Source: Ziziphus jujuba
Lineage: Eukaryota > Streptophyta > Magnoliopsida > Rosales > Rhamnaceae
Direction: 5' to 3'
NCBI RefSeq assembly: GCF_031755915.1
Contig: NC_083380.1
Span: 30,724,501 to 30,788,500 of the forward strand
Length of the DNA stretch: 64,000 nt
Positions 32,856 through 47,084 of this stretch are shown here, piece by piece. Below the pieces are notes generated by a model, which was not told the origin of the DNA, did not search any database, and was given only the letters and a program-made list of their open reading frames with translations. Each line of letters opens with the position of its first letter. Positions within the stretch are counted from its first letter, which is position 1. The position numbers were made by a program, and so were the translations under genes.

Positions 32856-33002
32856 TATCACTAATAAAAATTGAGGAAAAAATATTTTTAAAAATTTTTA
32901 GATTTTTTTTATTGAAATATTTTTAATTAAAAATAAAAAAAGAATGTGAGCGCGTTGATAATGTGAAACTCTCAACACTTATTAGGGGCACTTGATGCTT
33001 TG

Positions 33003-33006
<4 letters not shown>

Positions 33007-33043
<37 letters not shown>
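33007..33043. repeat. (TA)n microsatellite
   Basis: A pure TA run of about 37 bp followed by a T run, just outside the right edge of copy A. Confidence 0.9.
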
Positions 33044-33057
<14 letters not shown>

Positions 33058-33386
33058 CCGGCTTCTTAGTGCTTAGAGTAGCACACCACAGAAGAGATTG
33101 CTTTTCTATAAATAGGACTTTAGAATCGGTGGGGACAAGGCACCTCACTTTTGGTAATGAACATGTTTCCAGCTTAGGTGTTAACCATTTAGATTAGCTA
33201 GTTTATGTATGATGACACCTTATTAATTAGCTTAAGTGCAGATGGGTTCAGCCACGTGTAGCTTTTTGCTTAGGTGTTCAAAAATTTGAATCGCACGTTT
33301 CAACAGTTTTATAAAGTTTATTTTTTGACAAATGTACGCTCCCGTTATATTTTATGAAAAGTTAAAAAAAAAAAAATTTAGATTAT

Positions 33387-33693
33387 GTTTTGATCATATT
33401 TTCTGTTTTCAGTTTTCAAAATATTATTCTAAAAATAAAAAATAAAAAAAATTATTTGTTTTTTAAAAACAAAAATATTTGGCCAGTGATGTTTGAAAAT
33501 AGTTTTTAAAATTAAAAGATAGAAAGTAAAAAATATCATTTTAATGTTTTATAAATTTTGGTTTTTTTTAATTTGTTTTCTAAAACTGTTTTTAAAAATT
33601 GATGGCCAAACAGATAATCTTTTGTTTTGGAAATAGTTTTCTATTTTATAGAACAAAAAATTGTTTTAAAACCTAATGACCAAACAGGCTCTT
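33387..33693. mobile_element. MITE-like AT-rich element
   Basis: The ends resemble imperfect inverted repeats (TGTTTTGATCAT at left; AATGACCAAACAGG at right, which reads CCTGTTTGGTCATT on the other strand). The internal words GATGGCCAAACAGATAAT and CTATTTTATAGAAC recur in the insertion at 60979-62039. Family not assigned. Confidence 0.4.
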
Positions 33694-35254
33694 AGCGTCC
33701 GCAGCATTACAAAATTATGTTTTAAGTTGGTATATTTGTATGTTTTTCACATCCTAGGTTTCTAAAATTTTGGATATGACAACTAATGTATCATACGTCT
33801 AAAGTTTGATATAGTGACATACAACTTCAAATTTTAACCATACTTATGTTGCATGTGATACAAAAATAGTAACAACAATACAATTACTTCAAGCTATCAT
33901 AAGAAAATCACCACCAAAACACCAAACAATTTGTTTAAAGCAGTAATTCCCACAAGCAACCCAATGCAGTTGAACTACTTTTCACCTAATATTTGCTTTC
34001 CTTTCTTTTTGCTGTTAGACCCTTCTCCTTGAACTTTGGTGTTCTTAGCTGAATGCCTTGCTGATTGTCTTCTTCTTGTACTACTTTGCTAAGAAGATTT
34101 TAAGAATTTGAAGTTAGCATCATTCTGTATGATATTTATTATAAATATAAGATGAATTAATATTTAAGAAGACTATTGAGGTAGGAGACATTGAATTTGT
34201 TTCCTCAAATTAACTATAGAGGATTCAAAATTAAACCTTTTGGGACCATTAAATTAATAAATGGGCTTTCCTTTGTTCATATTCCTTTACAAGAAGCTAC
34301 ATTTAAAAGGAGTATTCATCTAGCCTGGAGATTCAGATTATAAAGACTAAAAACCACAAATAATTAGGAAGCCAAACTAAGATGGGTTTTAGTCCCAAGC
34401 ATTTGGCTCTACAAAAACGGTAAACCTAGATGGTGGACCCAAAAAGGAAATGTGGTTCTCTTGGCTTGATTGCTTGATACTGGTTTTGCTTACTAACTAT
34501 TGCTTCTTTATAGTTGTTCCTAACTTTAATTCCATCGTCATGCTTGAAAGTGAATGTGACCATTTTGTTGCAAGTTTTTTGTTTTGGTTTTTTTTTTTTT
34601 TTTTTCATTGTCAAAGGAAACAAACTTATATTAATACCTAAAATTAAATTACAAATTCAGCGAAATCCAAAGAGATTAATTTATGTATCTCCCTCCCTCT
34701 GTATCTCCCAATCTCAATTCCAACTAGTCTATTAATGTTTACCAAGTAATAGAAGTGTCATTATATTTAGTTATACTTATCTTTTAAAAGTTCATTTATC
34801 CATATTGTTGTTGAAATTACTTCTCACAAGTGTATGAGTCGTTAACAAGTAATAAAGTGATAAAGAAAGATTGTCAAACTCACGAGGAATATTGTTGAAT
34901 ACAAAAGATTGTTTGGTTTTTTTAGCCCCCAAAAAAAAAAAAAAAGATTGTTTGGTTTTTAGATTGTTTGGACTTCAATTTGTTGTGGGAATTAAACAAA
35001 AGTAAAGGAAGCAATGCAATTAGTTCAAAAGAAAGCAATTCACTGCCTAGCTAATTTAATTTAATCACAAACATGCAAGAATAATATTCGAACATTCATA
35101 AGCTAACCATGGATAATACTATATTAATCAAAAGTTGCTTCCAATATAATTGATAACATTCACATAAGATAATTTATTCCTTTGAGACATAAATTAAACT
35201 TAATTAATATCTCAAGATATTCAAAATTATTAACCACTATGATTAAAGATCTAA

Positions 35255-37641
35255 TGTCAGGACCCTTCTAGTATTCCCTACCAAAACCTTAGGCTAGCAC
35301 TGATTAGAGGAAACCCCACCGAAAATTCCTACAGAAAATCTGGTAATATCTTCCCTAAAAGTTGGACTTATCCTGAAAATGCCTGCATAAAAAACACACT
35401 CTAATAATATATCATATTTTTCCTCTCACCTTACTACATAAGTTTACACAACGTGCAGCACTCCAATAGTAAATAGTAAAGGGAATAGGCACAAAATTTA
35501 ATAATTAATAATTCCAAAGCAATTGTAATTAGAAATTTCTACACCCAACAATTAATACTAGAGTATGCTAAGAATTTTTTTTAAGAACAAAAATAATACA
35601 AGTGCAAAAGAAATAATAATAGTAACATTACAGGGAAACGAAAAAGGAGTGTTCTACTCCAGATATAACGATGGGATGAAAAACAGCGAGCTTGCATCCC
35701 GACTGTGAAAGCCCACTAGTCACCTAAACCTAGGGGAATGGATTTAAAAATAAATTAAAAAAATGTAACGAGATGTTAATCATCCTAATAAGTGGCTTCC
35801 AATTAAATACTAAAATATTATTGCTATTTTTTGAGAAAAGCTAACTAATGAAAAATAAATAAATAAATAGACAAACAAACAAATGAATAAATTGGAAATT
35901 GGGAAGGTAAGAATTTAAAATTTAATAAATTTAAAACATTATTTAGAGGTAAATTATTCTCTCAAAATTCTCACTAATTCGCTCAGTTTAGAAAGGTTCT
36001 CTTTCTTAAAATTAATTTACAAAAACCCATAATTTTTATATTCTTCAAAAATTAAAATAATGATGTAGAAAATATAAATAAAATAAAAATAACAATAGAT
36101 ATAATTATAAAAATAATTATCAATTTAAAGCAAAAATCAAATTAATATTTAGAGGAAACCAAAAATGATCGTAAAATAAATTAAAACTAAATAAAATAAT
36201 ATAATATAATATGAGAAAGTTAAATTCAACAATTTAAATAATTTATGAAATACCAATTTAAATAATTTGAAAACATAATTTAAATAAATAAAATATATTT
36301 TAAACATATTATTCTTTTAAAATACGTACTAGGTACTAACGTAATGCACCATACTATATATCAAGTGGTGTCACGTAGCACTCGGTATCTTAAGCACCTC
36401 CTGACAGGGAGATAAGAGAGATATCTGCAATCGGATACCTTGGCATCTTAAGGTGTTGATGCTAACAAACTGCTATCCTGCCGCCAAAGGAAAGGCAGCT
36501 GATGCTCACCATGCAAAATACCAACCAACTCTCTTGCACTTAGCTCCCTTGGGATGATCACACAATATTTGCGCACTAAACAATAATATACTGTACAAAA
36601 TACCACTACTGTATGGTGCATCTAAAACATTAAAATTGAACAATATAATATAACACCGAATTTTTATAAACCAATACCGAATTTAATAAACTTTCCAAAC
36701 CAATAAAATTTCCTTATTTTGATTTAAACCAAAAATTATATTTCCACAAAATTTTACAACAATATTATTTTATGTAGCAACCACATATATATATGCTTGT
36801 GTATAAATATATATATACATGAAAACAATTTATTTTCCAAACCCAAATCACAATTTTAAAAAATTAAATACAAAAACAACATTATTAAACATAACACAAA
36901 TAATAATAATTTTTCTTTAATTTAACATGCACCACATAATTTAAAAGAAATTTAAACAATACAATTACCATAATTTAAATGCCCGAATTTTACATAGGTT
37001 TAGTTCCACAGTTAACAAGGGTGCCTCAAATATTAACAGAAACATAATACCCATTAAAATAATATTTTAATCGGACATTTTACATATAATTTATCCGAGG
37101 GAACTAACACAAACTTTAACTAAAATTAACAAACTATGTACCAAATTGAAGCTCATAATGCAAGGATCGCGAATCAGGTCTTACTTGTTGGAGATTTGGC
37201 TGGAGGTGGCCCAGATCTAATTAGGAAGACCTCGACAACCTGATGCTCCCAAATCTTGCGATTTAGCTTGAATTGGTCAAATCAGACCTCGTGTTTGAAC
37301 TAAAGGGGTCAAATTTGGTGGAAACAGGTGGTGGTTGGACTAACAACTCACCGAAATTGGGAGAACTAGTGAGCCACCACCATTTCTAGAAAATTCATCT
37401 GGTGTTGGCGCGTCTGACTACCATTGACCATGAAATTTTACAAAAAGGATGGCCTGGAAGTGAGTAACAAGTGGTGATGACAATGAGACAAAGTGGTGGT
37501 TAGAGAGAGAGAAATATATTGGGAAAAAATGCTTGATCCCGACAAGTCACTGGCGATCTTGTCGTGAAATTGAAATGTCGGCTGGCTAGCATGTGCAAGC
37601 CACTAGTGGCCGGAAATTGGTGAAATCAACAGTGGCTGGTG

Positions 37642-37674
<33 letters not shown>

Positions 37675-38205
37675 CTTCCCCTCCAAATGGTCCAATTAAA
37701 TGCCTCCCGTAGTGCCACTACACACTCACAGGATTTTCTCAGCTTACGACACATGGCACGTTCGGTGGGGTGCGTGTTACGCATTTTTCACATGTCAAAT
37801 TATACCTGGTAAAAATAATTAAAACTTCACAAGTTTTTAACATTTCAACCATATGTCCAAATTAAATGTAACGTTAATTCATGAACTCATGTCTATGGGT
37901 ACTATAAAATAGTATACAAGTCAAAACCAAAAATCATAATAATAAAAAGTCAAACTTATCTCACTTGATTAGTCTAGACTGTAACTTGTTTTGTCAATAG
38001 CTTTTTAACCACAGTTTCAAATTTAGCATACCATTATTCAGCGAACTTGAGTCGACATGTACTTTGTCACGGTGCCTCAATCAATGTAAAATTCTCTTTG
38101 TAACAAAAAGTCAACTATAAAGCCCATTTGGTCAATCCTGGTTAACTCTGGTCAAAGTTAATCAACGCGCTCAAATTTTGGCATGCTTCAGTATAGGATG
38201 TAGCA
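35255..38205 (-). mobile_element. Solo LTR, gypsy-type, 2951 bp
   Basis: It begins TGTCAGGACCC and ends GATGTAGCA, with a perfect target duplication TCTAA (35250-35254, 38206-38210). No internal retroelement domain is present. Words near the left end and the 'cacc..actatatatcaagtggtgtc' region near 36347 show it belongs to the same subfamily as 40347-43200 and 44455-47605, though it is the most AT-rich and diverged. A (CT)n run lies at 37644-37672. Orientation follows the gypsy element (sense minus). Confidence 0.85.
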
Positions 38206-40346
38206 TCTAACATAGCATGTAAACTAGCTTAGAATGTAAGTAATTCATCAAAATGTAGCCATGCTTCCACACTATTTCATATTATTCAAATCAATCGTGA
38301 AAGAAGTCAATTACAAAGCAATAAGAAAAAAGATAAATTATTAATTTAATGTTGAAACAAAAATATTCAAATAAATATTCAAGGCATAATAAACTTTTTT
38401 TTTTTTATAACTATGGTCCAGTTATGAAACTAGTTCATAATTAAAGTAGCAAATATTAGCAAAAAAATTGAAAGATAACATAATTGAATTTTAAAAAGAA
38501 AAAAAAAAGGAAAAAGAGAAGAGAAACTCTAGAGAATCCACGATCTTGTGCACAAAACGACCATTCCTTTGATCTTCAAGTTTTCACTCCAAGCTCCAAA
38601 GTAAAGGTGTCAAATTATGTCTTTAAAAGAAGAGCAAGATGAACAACTAGGACCAAAGAGGTTGTTGCACCCTCTGTAGCAAAACCCTAGCAAAAACTTA
38701 CCCTTAAAACACCCTCAAATTATCCTAAAACCTAAACCTAAAATTAAAGTGCCCCAACGCTTGACTTCCTCTTCAAATTCATGAAGGCCATATATAGGAC
38801 CTTTGACATAATTTTTTCTTTTTTTATTTTTGATGTGAAACTCTTACAAACATTTTTTTTTTTTTGGGCATGAATTTGATGACTAATAAGGAGGAATTTA
38901 GTACATGCTAGTTGTCTTGCAAATTGTCTAAGAAGTTTCCTAAAACATTTATGTGCCATCCAAGCATATGATCTCTATCATTGAATTTTACTTTCCTTTT
39001 CTAAATTTAGTCTCAACATTCGGTCAAAAGATTAGAATTTAGGAAAACATTTCTCATCTTTGAATGCTAAGATGCTGCCAACTGTCTTCTTTATAACTGT
39101 TAGATTATCTTCTTAACTCTCACTTGATGGATGGTGAGGATTAAATGGAATCTCCAAGCTTTTAGCATCTTCTTTTAATATTCCAAAAGTATCATCAAAT
39201 TATCATAAAATATAGGTTCAACAATCTTGATTTTATTGAATTTTTAGAATTGGCGGACCTTAAGGAAACTTAAGACATATAAGACCTTTTAGAGATTTTT
39301 TGAGAATATTCATGAAATCTTTTTGAAATTTTTTTTTTATGCTTGATCCTATGCAGGTATGATTCATTCTGATTGATAAATCATATTTTTGGGATAAGTC
39401 TTGCTTTAAAAAGGATGGTCAATTCAGCAGAAGTGGCTGAGATGTACAATTCAGCAGAAGTGGCTGAGATGTACATTGGTCACTCTTTGAGCTCTATTGA
39501 TATAATGAAATGCACCTCGGTGTTGGACAAGTTATCATTCGTCTAATGGACATATGTTGGATTGGCCAAGCTATGTCTATTCTAGTCATTTGGAAAATCT
39601 ATGAATACCATGATACCAGCCTCAGCATTGAGTGAGGCTTCACTTGTCATATAAACACAATGTGGGATCAAATGAGCCTCATCCTCGGATTGGACGAGCT
39701 TTACCATCGGAATAGTTGAGTCTCTCATTCAAGAATGCTAAAGCATCATCTCAATGTCATTAAAAAGGATTATTTAGGGATGCTTGCCTCAGAATGGCTA
39801 AGATATATGCCCAATGCATATGTTAGGTATTTGAATAGCTTCTCATGTATAACTTACATCACTCTCATACAAGACGTCATTTTCACTCATTCTTCATGGC
39901 AACCCTACTTTCCTAGAAAATAGCTTTATAATCTAGTCCATTAAGGTTTGGTAAGTCAATTTTCATGTTTCAAATAGAAATCTAGTGTCAAAGTGTATAA
40001 ATACCATATTATAATCTGCACTTATGGTACACCACTCATTCAGCAACCCTAATTATACTTTGAAATTCAAAACATTCTCATTGACTTAAAAATTGGAGTG
40101 TGTATACCCGATACCACACTGGTGCCCTGAAGACCTTTACATTCCTTTTATTTTGTAAGATTCAGATTAAAGACCCTGGCATACGTGATGATGCCAAAAA
40201 GTTCTTCTTCTACAAATCCATTTGAGCTCTACCTTTCATCATAATTTCAATTTAAGGAATCAAATTTTGGTGTTGTTTTAATAAAAATCTTCTTCTTTCA
40301 TCTAGAAATAGAAAATCACATTATTAAATAACTTTTCATATAGTAA
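38206..40346. other. Spacer between solo LTRs
   Basis: No gene is supported. A 27-bp tandem duplication of CAATTCAGCAGAAGTGGC lies at about 39420-39474. Short frames here have no recognisable domain. Confidence 0.5.
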
Positions 40347-43200
40347 TGTAATATCCCGTCTCGAAATACATCAGAAATTTTCACGTTAACCGAAGGTTGA
40401 TCAAGTTTGACTATTGACCAGGTCAAAATGTTGCTTTTTGCTTCTAAGGGAATTTTTCACTGGCCAAGGTACCATTGTGGAGTACGCATTAATCCAAATC
40501 CGTAAACTAGTAGCATGCTTAAATCGGACTTACGGTTGGAAAGTTATGGATATGTAAAATTGTGACTGTGTTTTCCAAGACTGGTTTTACTGGGTAGCAA
40601 AATATTTGAAAGAGTCCTTAAGTTGTGCCATGTGTCACCACTTGAAAGTTGCCATGTATAGAGAGTCACGTGTCACAATGGAAAACTGTCACGTGTCGTA
40701 TTAATTAAATATTATATTATAATTTAATTATTTTAATATTATTTTATTTTGTTTTATTTTATTTTTTTCTTTTCTTTTTCTTTTTCTTCTCCCCACATGG
40801 GAAAAAACACAGCCCCCCCCCCCCCCCGGATTCCTTCTTCTTTCTTCCTTCCCTCTCTCCCTCCCGTCGGTCTCTCTTTGCTACATCTCTTCTGGCCGTC
40901 AGACGACCACACGTGCAGAACATGTAGAAAGCCGGTGGAAAACCCAGCCGGTAATTAGAATGAAAAGGCCAAACTTCGCCGGAAGCACCGGGATCGGGCC
41001 TCCATCGTTGGCGATGGCAAGTTGGTTTTCCAGCAATCCGGCCATCACCCGGTCAAATTGATACTCCTTTCTACTATTTTTGGACCCTCTGAACTCAATT
41101 TTGAGATCCATTCAGTTGAATTCCTTGTTGTTTGAGAGATATGAGAAGTTGAACTTTGACCGAAACTTTTCGTCTATTTTCTGATCACTGTCGATCTATT
41201 TGAGCCCAACGGAAGTTGGTAACATATTTCTCATCTCTTTAGCTTTCTATTGGTATCTCATTTGCAAGTTATGGTAGAGTATTTTAAAAGTTACCATTTT
41301 TGAATAAAATGATATTATTTTAATGTGGTAATATGAAAAATGTATGTTTAATGTTTAAATAATTGCTATTTATATTGATGATGTCAAATTGTGTTGAATT
41401 GCATAAATATGGGTTGAATTAATGTTTCTGAAATTTGAAAAGCTATAGATTTTAAACTGCTGTTAAATTATTGTTAACTTTACTGTGAGATTACTGTGAA
41501 GTTATGGCAGCTAATAGAATGTATCTTTATATGCTTAATTATTTGTGGAATTATATGGGGTTCTATTGACATTTAGTATGAATTAATTTGAAGGTTTGAG
41601 GAATTGATTATATTGAATTATTGTGATCGAAACTATACTTATGTGTTTAATTATTTATTTACGCATGAAATTTTACGGATTTGATGAAAGTGCATAAATT
41701 TAAATGTATTTTATTAAATTCAAATTTTTTAATATTATATTATATTATTTTAAAAATATAATATTATAAAATCTTATCGTTTTTCGATGCACCATACACG
41801 TACCGGCGTTCTGTAGTTGTGGATGTGATTAGCGTACTGGTGGAGTGTGATGAGCACGCAGGTTTATACTCTCCCGTGGTTGCCATCGGACCGAAGGCAG
41901 ACAAGTTTGATATTGGCCATAGCCGCCCCCTTTCATGGCCAAGATTGAGTTTTTAGCATCGGCGCTGTTAGGACGCCAAGGCGACCTGGATGCCGGTTTT
42001 CTCTCTTTAACCCCCCTGTCAGTCGGTGCCTTGGGACGCTGGGCACCTTCGGGCGCCACTAGTATATAGTATGAGTATCAAGTATTTTAAATATAGATAT
42101 ATATATATATATATATATACACATATGTATGTCATGCGATACTATGTTTTATATACCACACCGTACGGGGCGACGATAAGATGTGATCCATGTAGAGCTA
42201 GCCTCGTATATATATTGCCTACGAATCCAGGGGATCGGATGGCCAATTTAGGTAACCACCCCAGATTGTATGGATAGCAGAGTATCGGCGACAGCTGGAA
42301 TCATAGATCGCACAGTATGTTAAATGGTATCGTATATATCTCTTTTATGATTGTGCATATTTTATTATGGGTTACGAATTTTAAGATAATATTTTATCTT
42401 ATGCTACCTTGTCTATTCGTGATCTGGTTTCTTACTATTGATTTTATTATATATTCTTACTATTATTAATAAATTTTATCATCATTATTATCATATGGTA
42501 ACTTTGAATAAGTATTACAACCTACAGGTGAGAAAGATAGCTATTGGACAAGTGTGGTTATGTGATAGCCATTGGGCATGTGTGGTTATGTGATAGCCCT
42601 TGGTAGATGTGATTATGTGATAGCCATTGGGCAGGTGTGGTTATGTGATAGCCCTTGGCAAGTGTGATTATGTGATAGCCATTATGCAGGTGAGGTTATG
42701 TGATAACCTTTGAATATGTATGGTTATACGTAGCCCTCGGACAAATTGTACTAATATAGTTATTATTATCATGAAAATGTTTACTATTATTATTGTTGGT
42801 GTGGTGATTGGCTTGTACACCTTTTTCTATATTACGCATTGGCATATTTGTAAAATGACATTTAAAATGTATTTGAAATTTGCAGCACTAAGTGGGTGGT
42901 GTGGACGGAGGAAAATCAATGATGGTATATTCTGGTTGGCTATTTACTAAATTACTTTCATTGTACAAATATTTTATATAAATGTACTATCGAAGTGCTG
43001 AAATCTGTGAAATTTATTGTAGTAAGGAGGGAGGGATAAGGTGGCACGATATAGGAGTGCGTTTTTGTGCAGGTAAATTTTTGGGCATGTTCTACCCTTA
43101 GAGGGTTGCTGCCGGATTTTCCATATGACGGTCCGGTAGAGTCTCCTTGGGATTAGGATTTGTCTAGAGTTCCGAGAAAGGATTTTGGATGGCTCCTAAC
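40347..43200 (+). mobile_element. Solo LTR, gypsy-type, opposite orientation
   Basis: It begins TGTAATATCCCG and ends GGCTCCTAAC(A), the reverse of the TGTCAGGACCC ends of the other two. The flanks AGTAA (40342-40346) and AGTAA (43201-43205) match if the terminal A is shared; otherwise the duplication is GTAA only. No internal coding region is present. The GC-rich part near 40850-41060 corresponds to the promoter-like segment of the other LTRs. Confidence 0.78.
42537..42735 (+). repeat. Minisatellite of about 28 bp inside solo LTR
   Basis: About seven degenerate units contain GTTATGTGATAGCC followed by ATTGGGCA or CTTGGTAG variants. Units alternate between ATTGG and CTTGG types in part of the array. 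Confidence 0.85.
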
Positions 43201-43201
43201 A

Positions 43202-44023
43202 GTAAAGCATAAACTATGAAACTAATAAGTTATAAATGAGGCACAAAAGTATGACTATTTTTATGCCAAAAAAATATCTAGATTACATTATGTTTTCAAC
43301 TAATAAAAGAAAAACACGTCAACTTGGTAGATATGTTGGTAGGTTAACTAGTACCTCTAACATTACTCTTAAATTAATATTATGATATAAGAACGATTTC
43401 TTTTTTTTAATCATTAGGGTTAGTCAAACTTAGAATCAAGAGTATGGACACCATTACTAGAATATCCCTATGGAGACTATGATGCAAGCATACTAGAACC
43501 AATAATAATGATTTTTTCCTTTTAATTACAATATATTTAAAAATAAAGGGCGTGACTTGAATGCACATATGCGTCTTAAGGACATACCACCAATCTTTAG
43601 ATCTTTTTAAAAGTTAAGATTAAAAGATATATTTAAAGTTTATATGAGTTTCAACAAAGTTTATTTTGATTTCCTAAAATTTTAGTATTTCATTAGACTT
43701 ATATATAAACTTCAAATACATATTTAAATCTTAATCTTTAAAGCCACTCAAAAGTTAATAATAAAAGTTCTTCTGAAAAATCAATTTGAACATCTTGATA
43801 TAAGACTCAGTATGTGTATATATATATATATATATATATAATTTTAATCTAATAAGCTATTTGGTTCACTTTATAGTGTATGACATTGACATGTCACAAT
43901 ACTTGATGGAGGCAAAAAAGGAAATGCAGGAAAATTTTTAATTTTGTATTATTTACACACCATGTAACTGTTTAATAGACTGCCACTAAAGTGTTTATTG
44001 TATATATAATTTTAATCAAATTT
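43202..44023. other. Spacer left of copy B
   Basis: AT-rich sequence with a (TA)n run near 43815-43840. No gene and no similarity to the left flank of copy A were noticed. Confidence 0.5.
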
Positions 44024-44454
44024 AGATGGTTCTTCTCATTTATTTATTATTATTGTTGTTGTTGTTGTTGTTATTATTAATAATTATGTGTGCTATGTTA
44101 GTGAATAAATGAAATCAAGCAGTTTGGTGGAACTTCGCCTTCTAATCTGAACACACTTATTAATTTTAAAGGATCATTTACTTAATATATACACATGTGA
44201 TGAGTATACTATAAAATTTTCTACCGGACGAAGACTATTTTAATATAATTATAATTTTAAATTGACTTGAACTTATTAAAAAAAAAAAAAGATTGAAACT
44301 GTTAAAAGGAAGTTTTAAACTAATTCAAGAAAAATATATAGTTTTATTTTTTTATGGTAATAAAAAATTGCAAGTATCCGAGTGCCTTAAATTGAGATGT
44401 TGTCCTTCTTTATTATATAATTTATATTAATTTCAACAAATTCTAAACTATGGT

Positions 44455-47048
44455 TGTCAGGACCCGTCCAAAATTCCTCACCGGAACCTTAGACAAGCCC
44501 TGATCCCAGGGAAACCCTACCGGACCTTCCAATAGAAAATCCGGCAGAACCTCCCCTAAGGGTTGGACTTACCACAATTTTCCTGTACTGAAAACACACT
44601 TCTAGAAACAGCCCCTTATTCCTCCCAAATTACTACAATTTAATTCACAACTTTCAGCACTCTGATAAAATAAACAAGAAATTCATGCAGTATTGATACC
44701 ATAGGTCCAGTAAATATACAGAGCATCATAAGTTATAGATGAGTGTGAAAGTTATACAACATAAAATAGGAAACAATAATATAATAGAATACAAGGAAGC
44801 ATAACTCTTTGAAACTCAACAGCAACAAACGTCGAGCTTGATTCTGATGTCGTCTACCAGCCCGAACCTAAGGGAACGGAATTTAAAAACGTGAGATACT
44901 AATCATCTCAGTGAGTGACCCTATCTACTGTACAAGTATAATAGTAACGAAAATTATAGCACATTTGAATAATTAACAATAAATGAGTAAATAAATAATA
45001 ATTAATTGAAAATAATATTTTCTCTCAAAATCCTCACAGTTCACTCGGTTGGAAAAGTTCCCCTTTTAAAACATTTCACAAAACCCAGCAATTATATTTC
45101 CCCAAAATCAAGGTAGCCAATAAATAATTAATTAAATAATAAATAAATGGAATATCAACATTTAAAATACAAAATCATGCAAATAATAATATAGAGCTCC
45201 ACAATTTATATGAAAACATTTACTCAATAATTACCAATCAAATGCAACAATTTCTTTTTTTTCGAAATCCAATGCACTCAGAAAAATAATCCGGAATAAA
45301 GTAAATTTTTAATAACAAATAATAAATCATATAAAAAATGCCATAAAAATTATTTGTTTGAAATAAACGGTAAAATTTAAATAAATTAACCATTTTTAAT
45401 TGAATAGTATTTCCAAATAATAATTTAAAAAATTCAAATCGAAAATAGCCTGACACACCACACTATATACCAGTGATGCCCTACGGTACTCAGCATCCCG
45501 AGCACCCTCAGGCAGGGGTTAAAGAGAGAACCGGAATACGGTTGTTTCGGCGTCCTGACAGCGCCGCTACTAAAATCTGTCATCCTGGCCTAGGAGGAGG
45601 GCGGTTATGTGCACTATATTAAACCGGCCTACCCTCAGGTCCATAGGTAAATCACGGGAGACTAAAACCTATGCGCTAATCATAATCTCATGTACAGTAC
45701 AAAACACCAGTATTGCATAAGTGTATCTAAAATAATTAAAATAAAATAAATACCAATAGCCCATTTTGATTATTACCAAAAATTTTCAAAATTTACCGTG
45801 GGAGTTATAAAAATCTCCAATCCCATATTCCTTGCATTTCTCACCATAAATCATCAATATGGAAGAGAAATATGGTTTATTCAAAACCATGAAATCAACC
45901 ACCTCGCATTATAAATGCATAATTACCTTTTTAAAACATACAGTACCATCATACCAATATTTTTCTTCAAATCCTTTAAATCAATTTTTTTTTTCCTCCA
46001 AAATAATATATAAGGCTTACAAAAATATTTAAATATATTTTCTCTTCATAAGGCCTTGATTGTACATGAAAATTCTTGGTAGAATAATAATAATAATAAT
46101 TCAAAATTTAAATCATAAATTCTTTGAATTTCTCCAATATTCAGTCATGGCATCAAAATATATATATATGTATGCATATAACCAAACATCCGAAATTTGA
46201 CATTATAAAATAAATACCCAATTTTATGAAATTCCAACCACATACATATATTTTCCAAATATTCAAATATCACCAAATAAATATAAATCATCACCCGAAA
46301 ATAGTTTTTGAGGTGGGTCACTCACCTGCAGCACGCAATTAATCCAAGATCTTACATGGGATCAATTTCACGAGGTGCACGTGCTCCTAGAACAACAATA
46401 TTACACATCTCAAATAAATTAATATTTTATTCGGGTAAATAATACCCGGTACCTGGGGGGACTAACACAAAAGTTAACCAAAATTGATGAGTAATATACC
46501 GAATCGAAGCTTGAGTGACGAGAATTACGAATCTGGTCTTACTTCCCGGGGATCGAACCGATGGTGGCCGGAATCTCACTGGAAAGCTCTCGGCCTTTAG
46601 AGCCTCGATTCTCCCAAACCATCACGAATTAGAGGAAAAAGGACACCAGATTTGGATTCAAGGGGTCGGAATTAGTGGGAAAAGGTGGGTGGTGCAACCT
46701 GGAACTCGCCGGAATAGTGATTTCTTCGGCGAGCCATCGCGATCACCGGTAACCATCTCCGCCGGAGGCGCGTGCGGTGGCCACTGACCGTGATTTTTGG
46801 CAGGGAGGTAGGTCTCGAGGTGGGTGTTCCAATGGGACCGGTGGTGAGGCAAACAGTATCCGGAATTGGGAGAAATATGGGTTTGAAGGTGGCGGCGCCG
46901 TTGCCGAAAAAAGTCCTGATCCGGGCGCGTCGCCGTCGGTTGGCCGTGAAATTTTGGGGGTTGGCTGGAAATGGAGAGGCGCTCTTGCCTGGCCGGCACG
47001 TTTGGCAAGATTCGGCCGGAAAATTTTGCAACTCCGACGGCCGGTGGT

Positions 47049-47084
<36 letters not shown>

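Larger units (their letters stand above)
32856..35254. other. Spacer between copies, left part
   Basis: No gene is seen. It contains a (TA)n run (33007-33043), a MITE-like AT-rich element (about 33387-33693) and a short local duplication of AGATTGTTTGGTTTTT near 34907-34968. The sequence has no counterpart in either duplicon copy. Confidence 0.5.

Noticed and set aside
38744..38959. Minus-strand basic frame of 71 residues
   Set aside because: It has no recognisable domain, no splice context and lies in AT-rich spacer.
42026..42277. Plus-strand frame with Tyr-Ile repeat
   Set aside because: It lies within the solo LTR 40347-43200 and crosses a (TA)n run.
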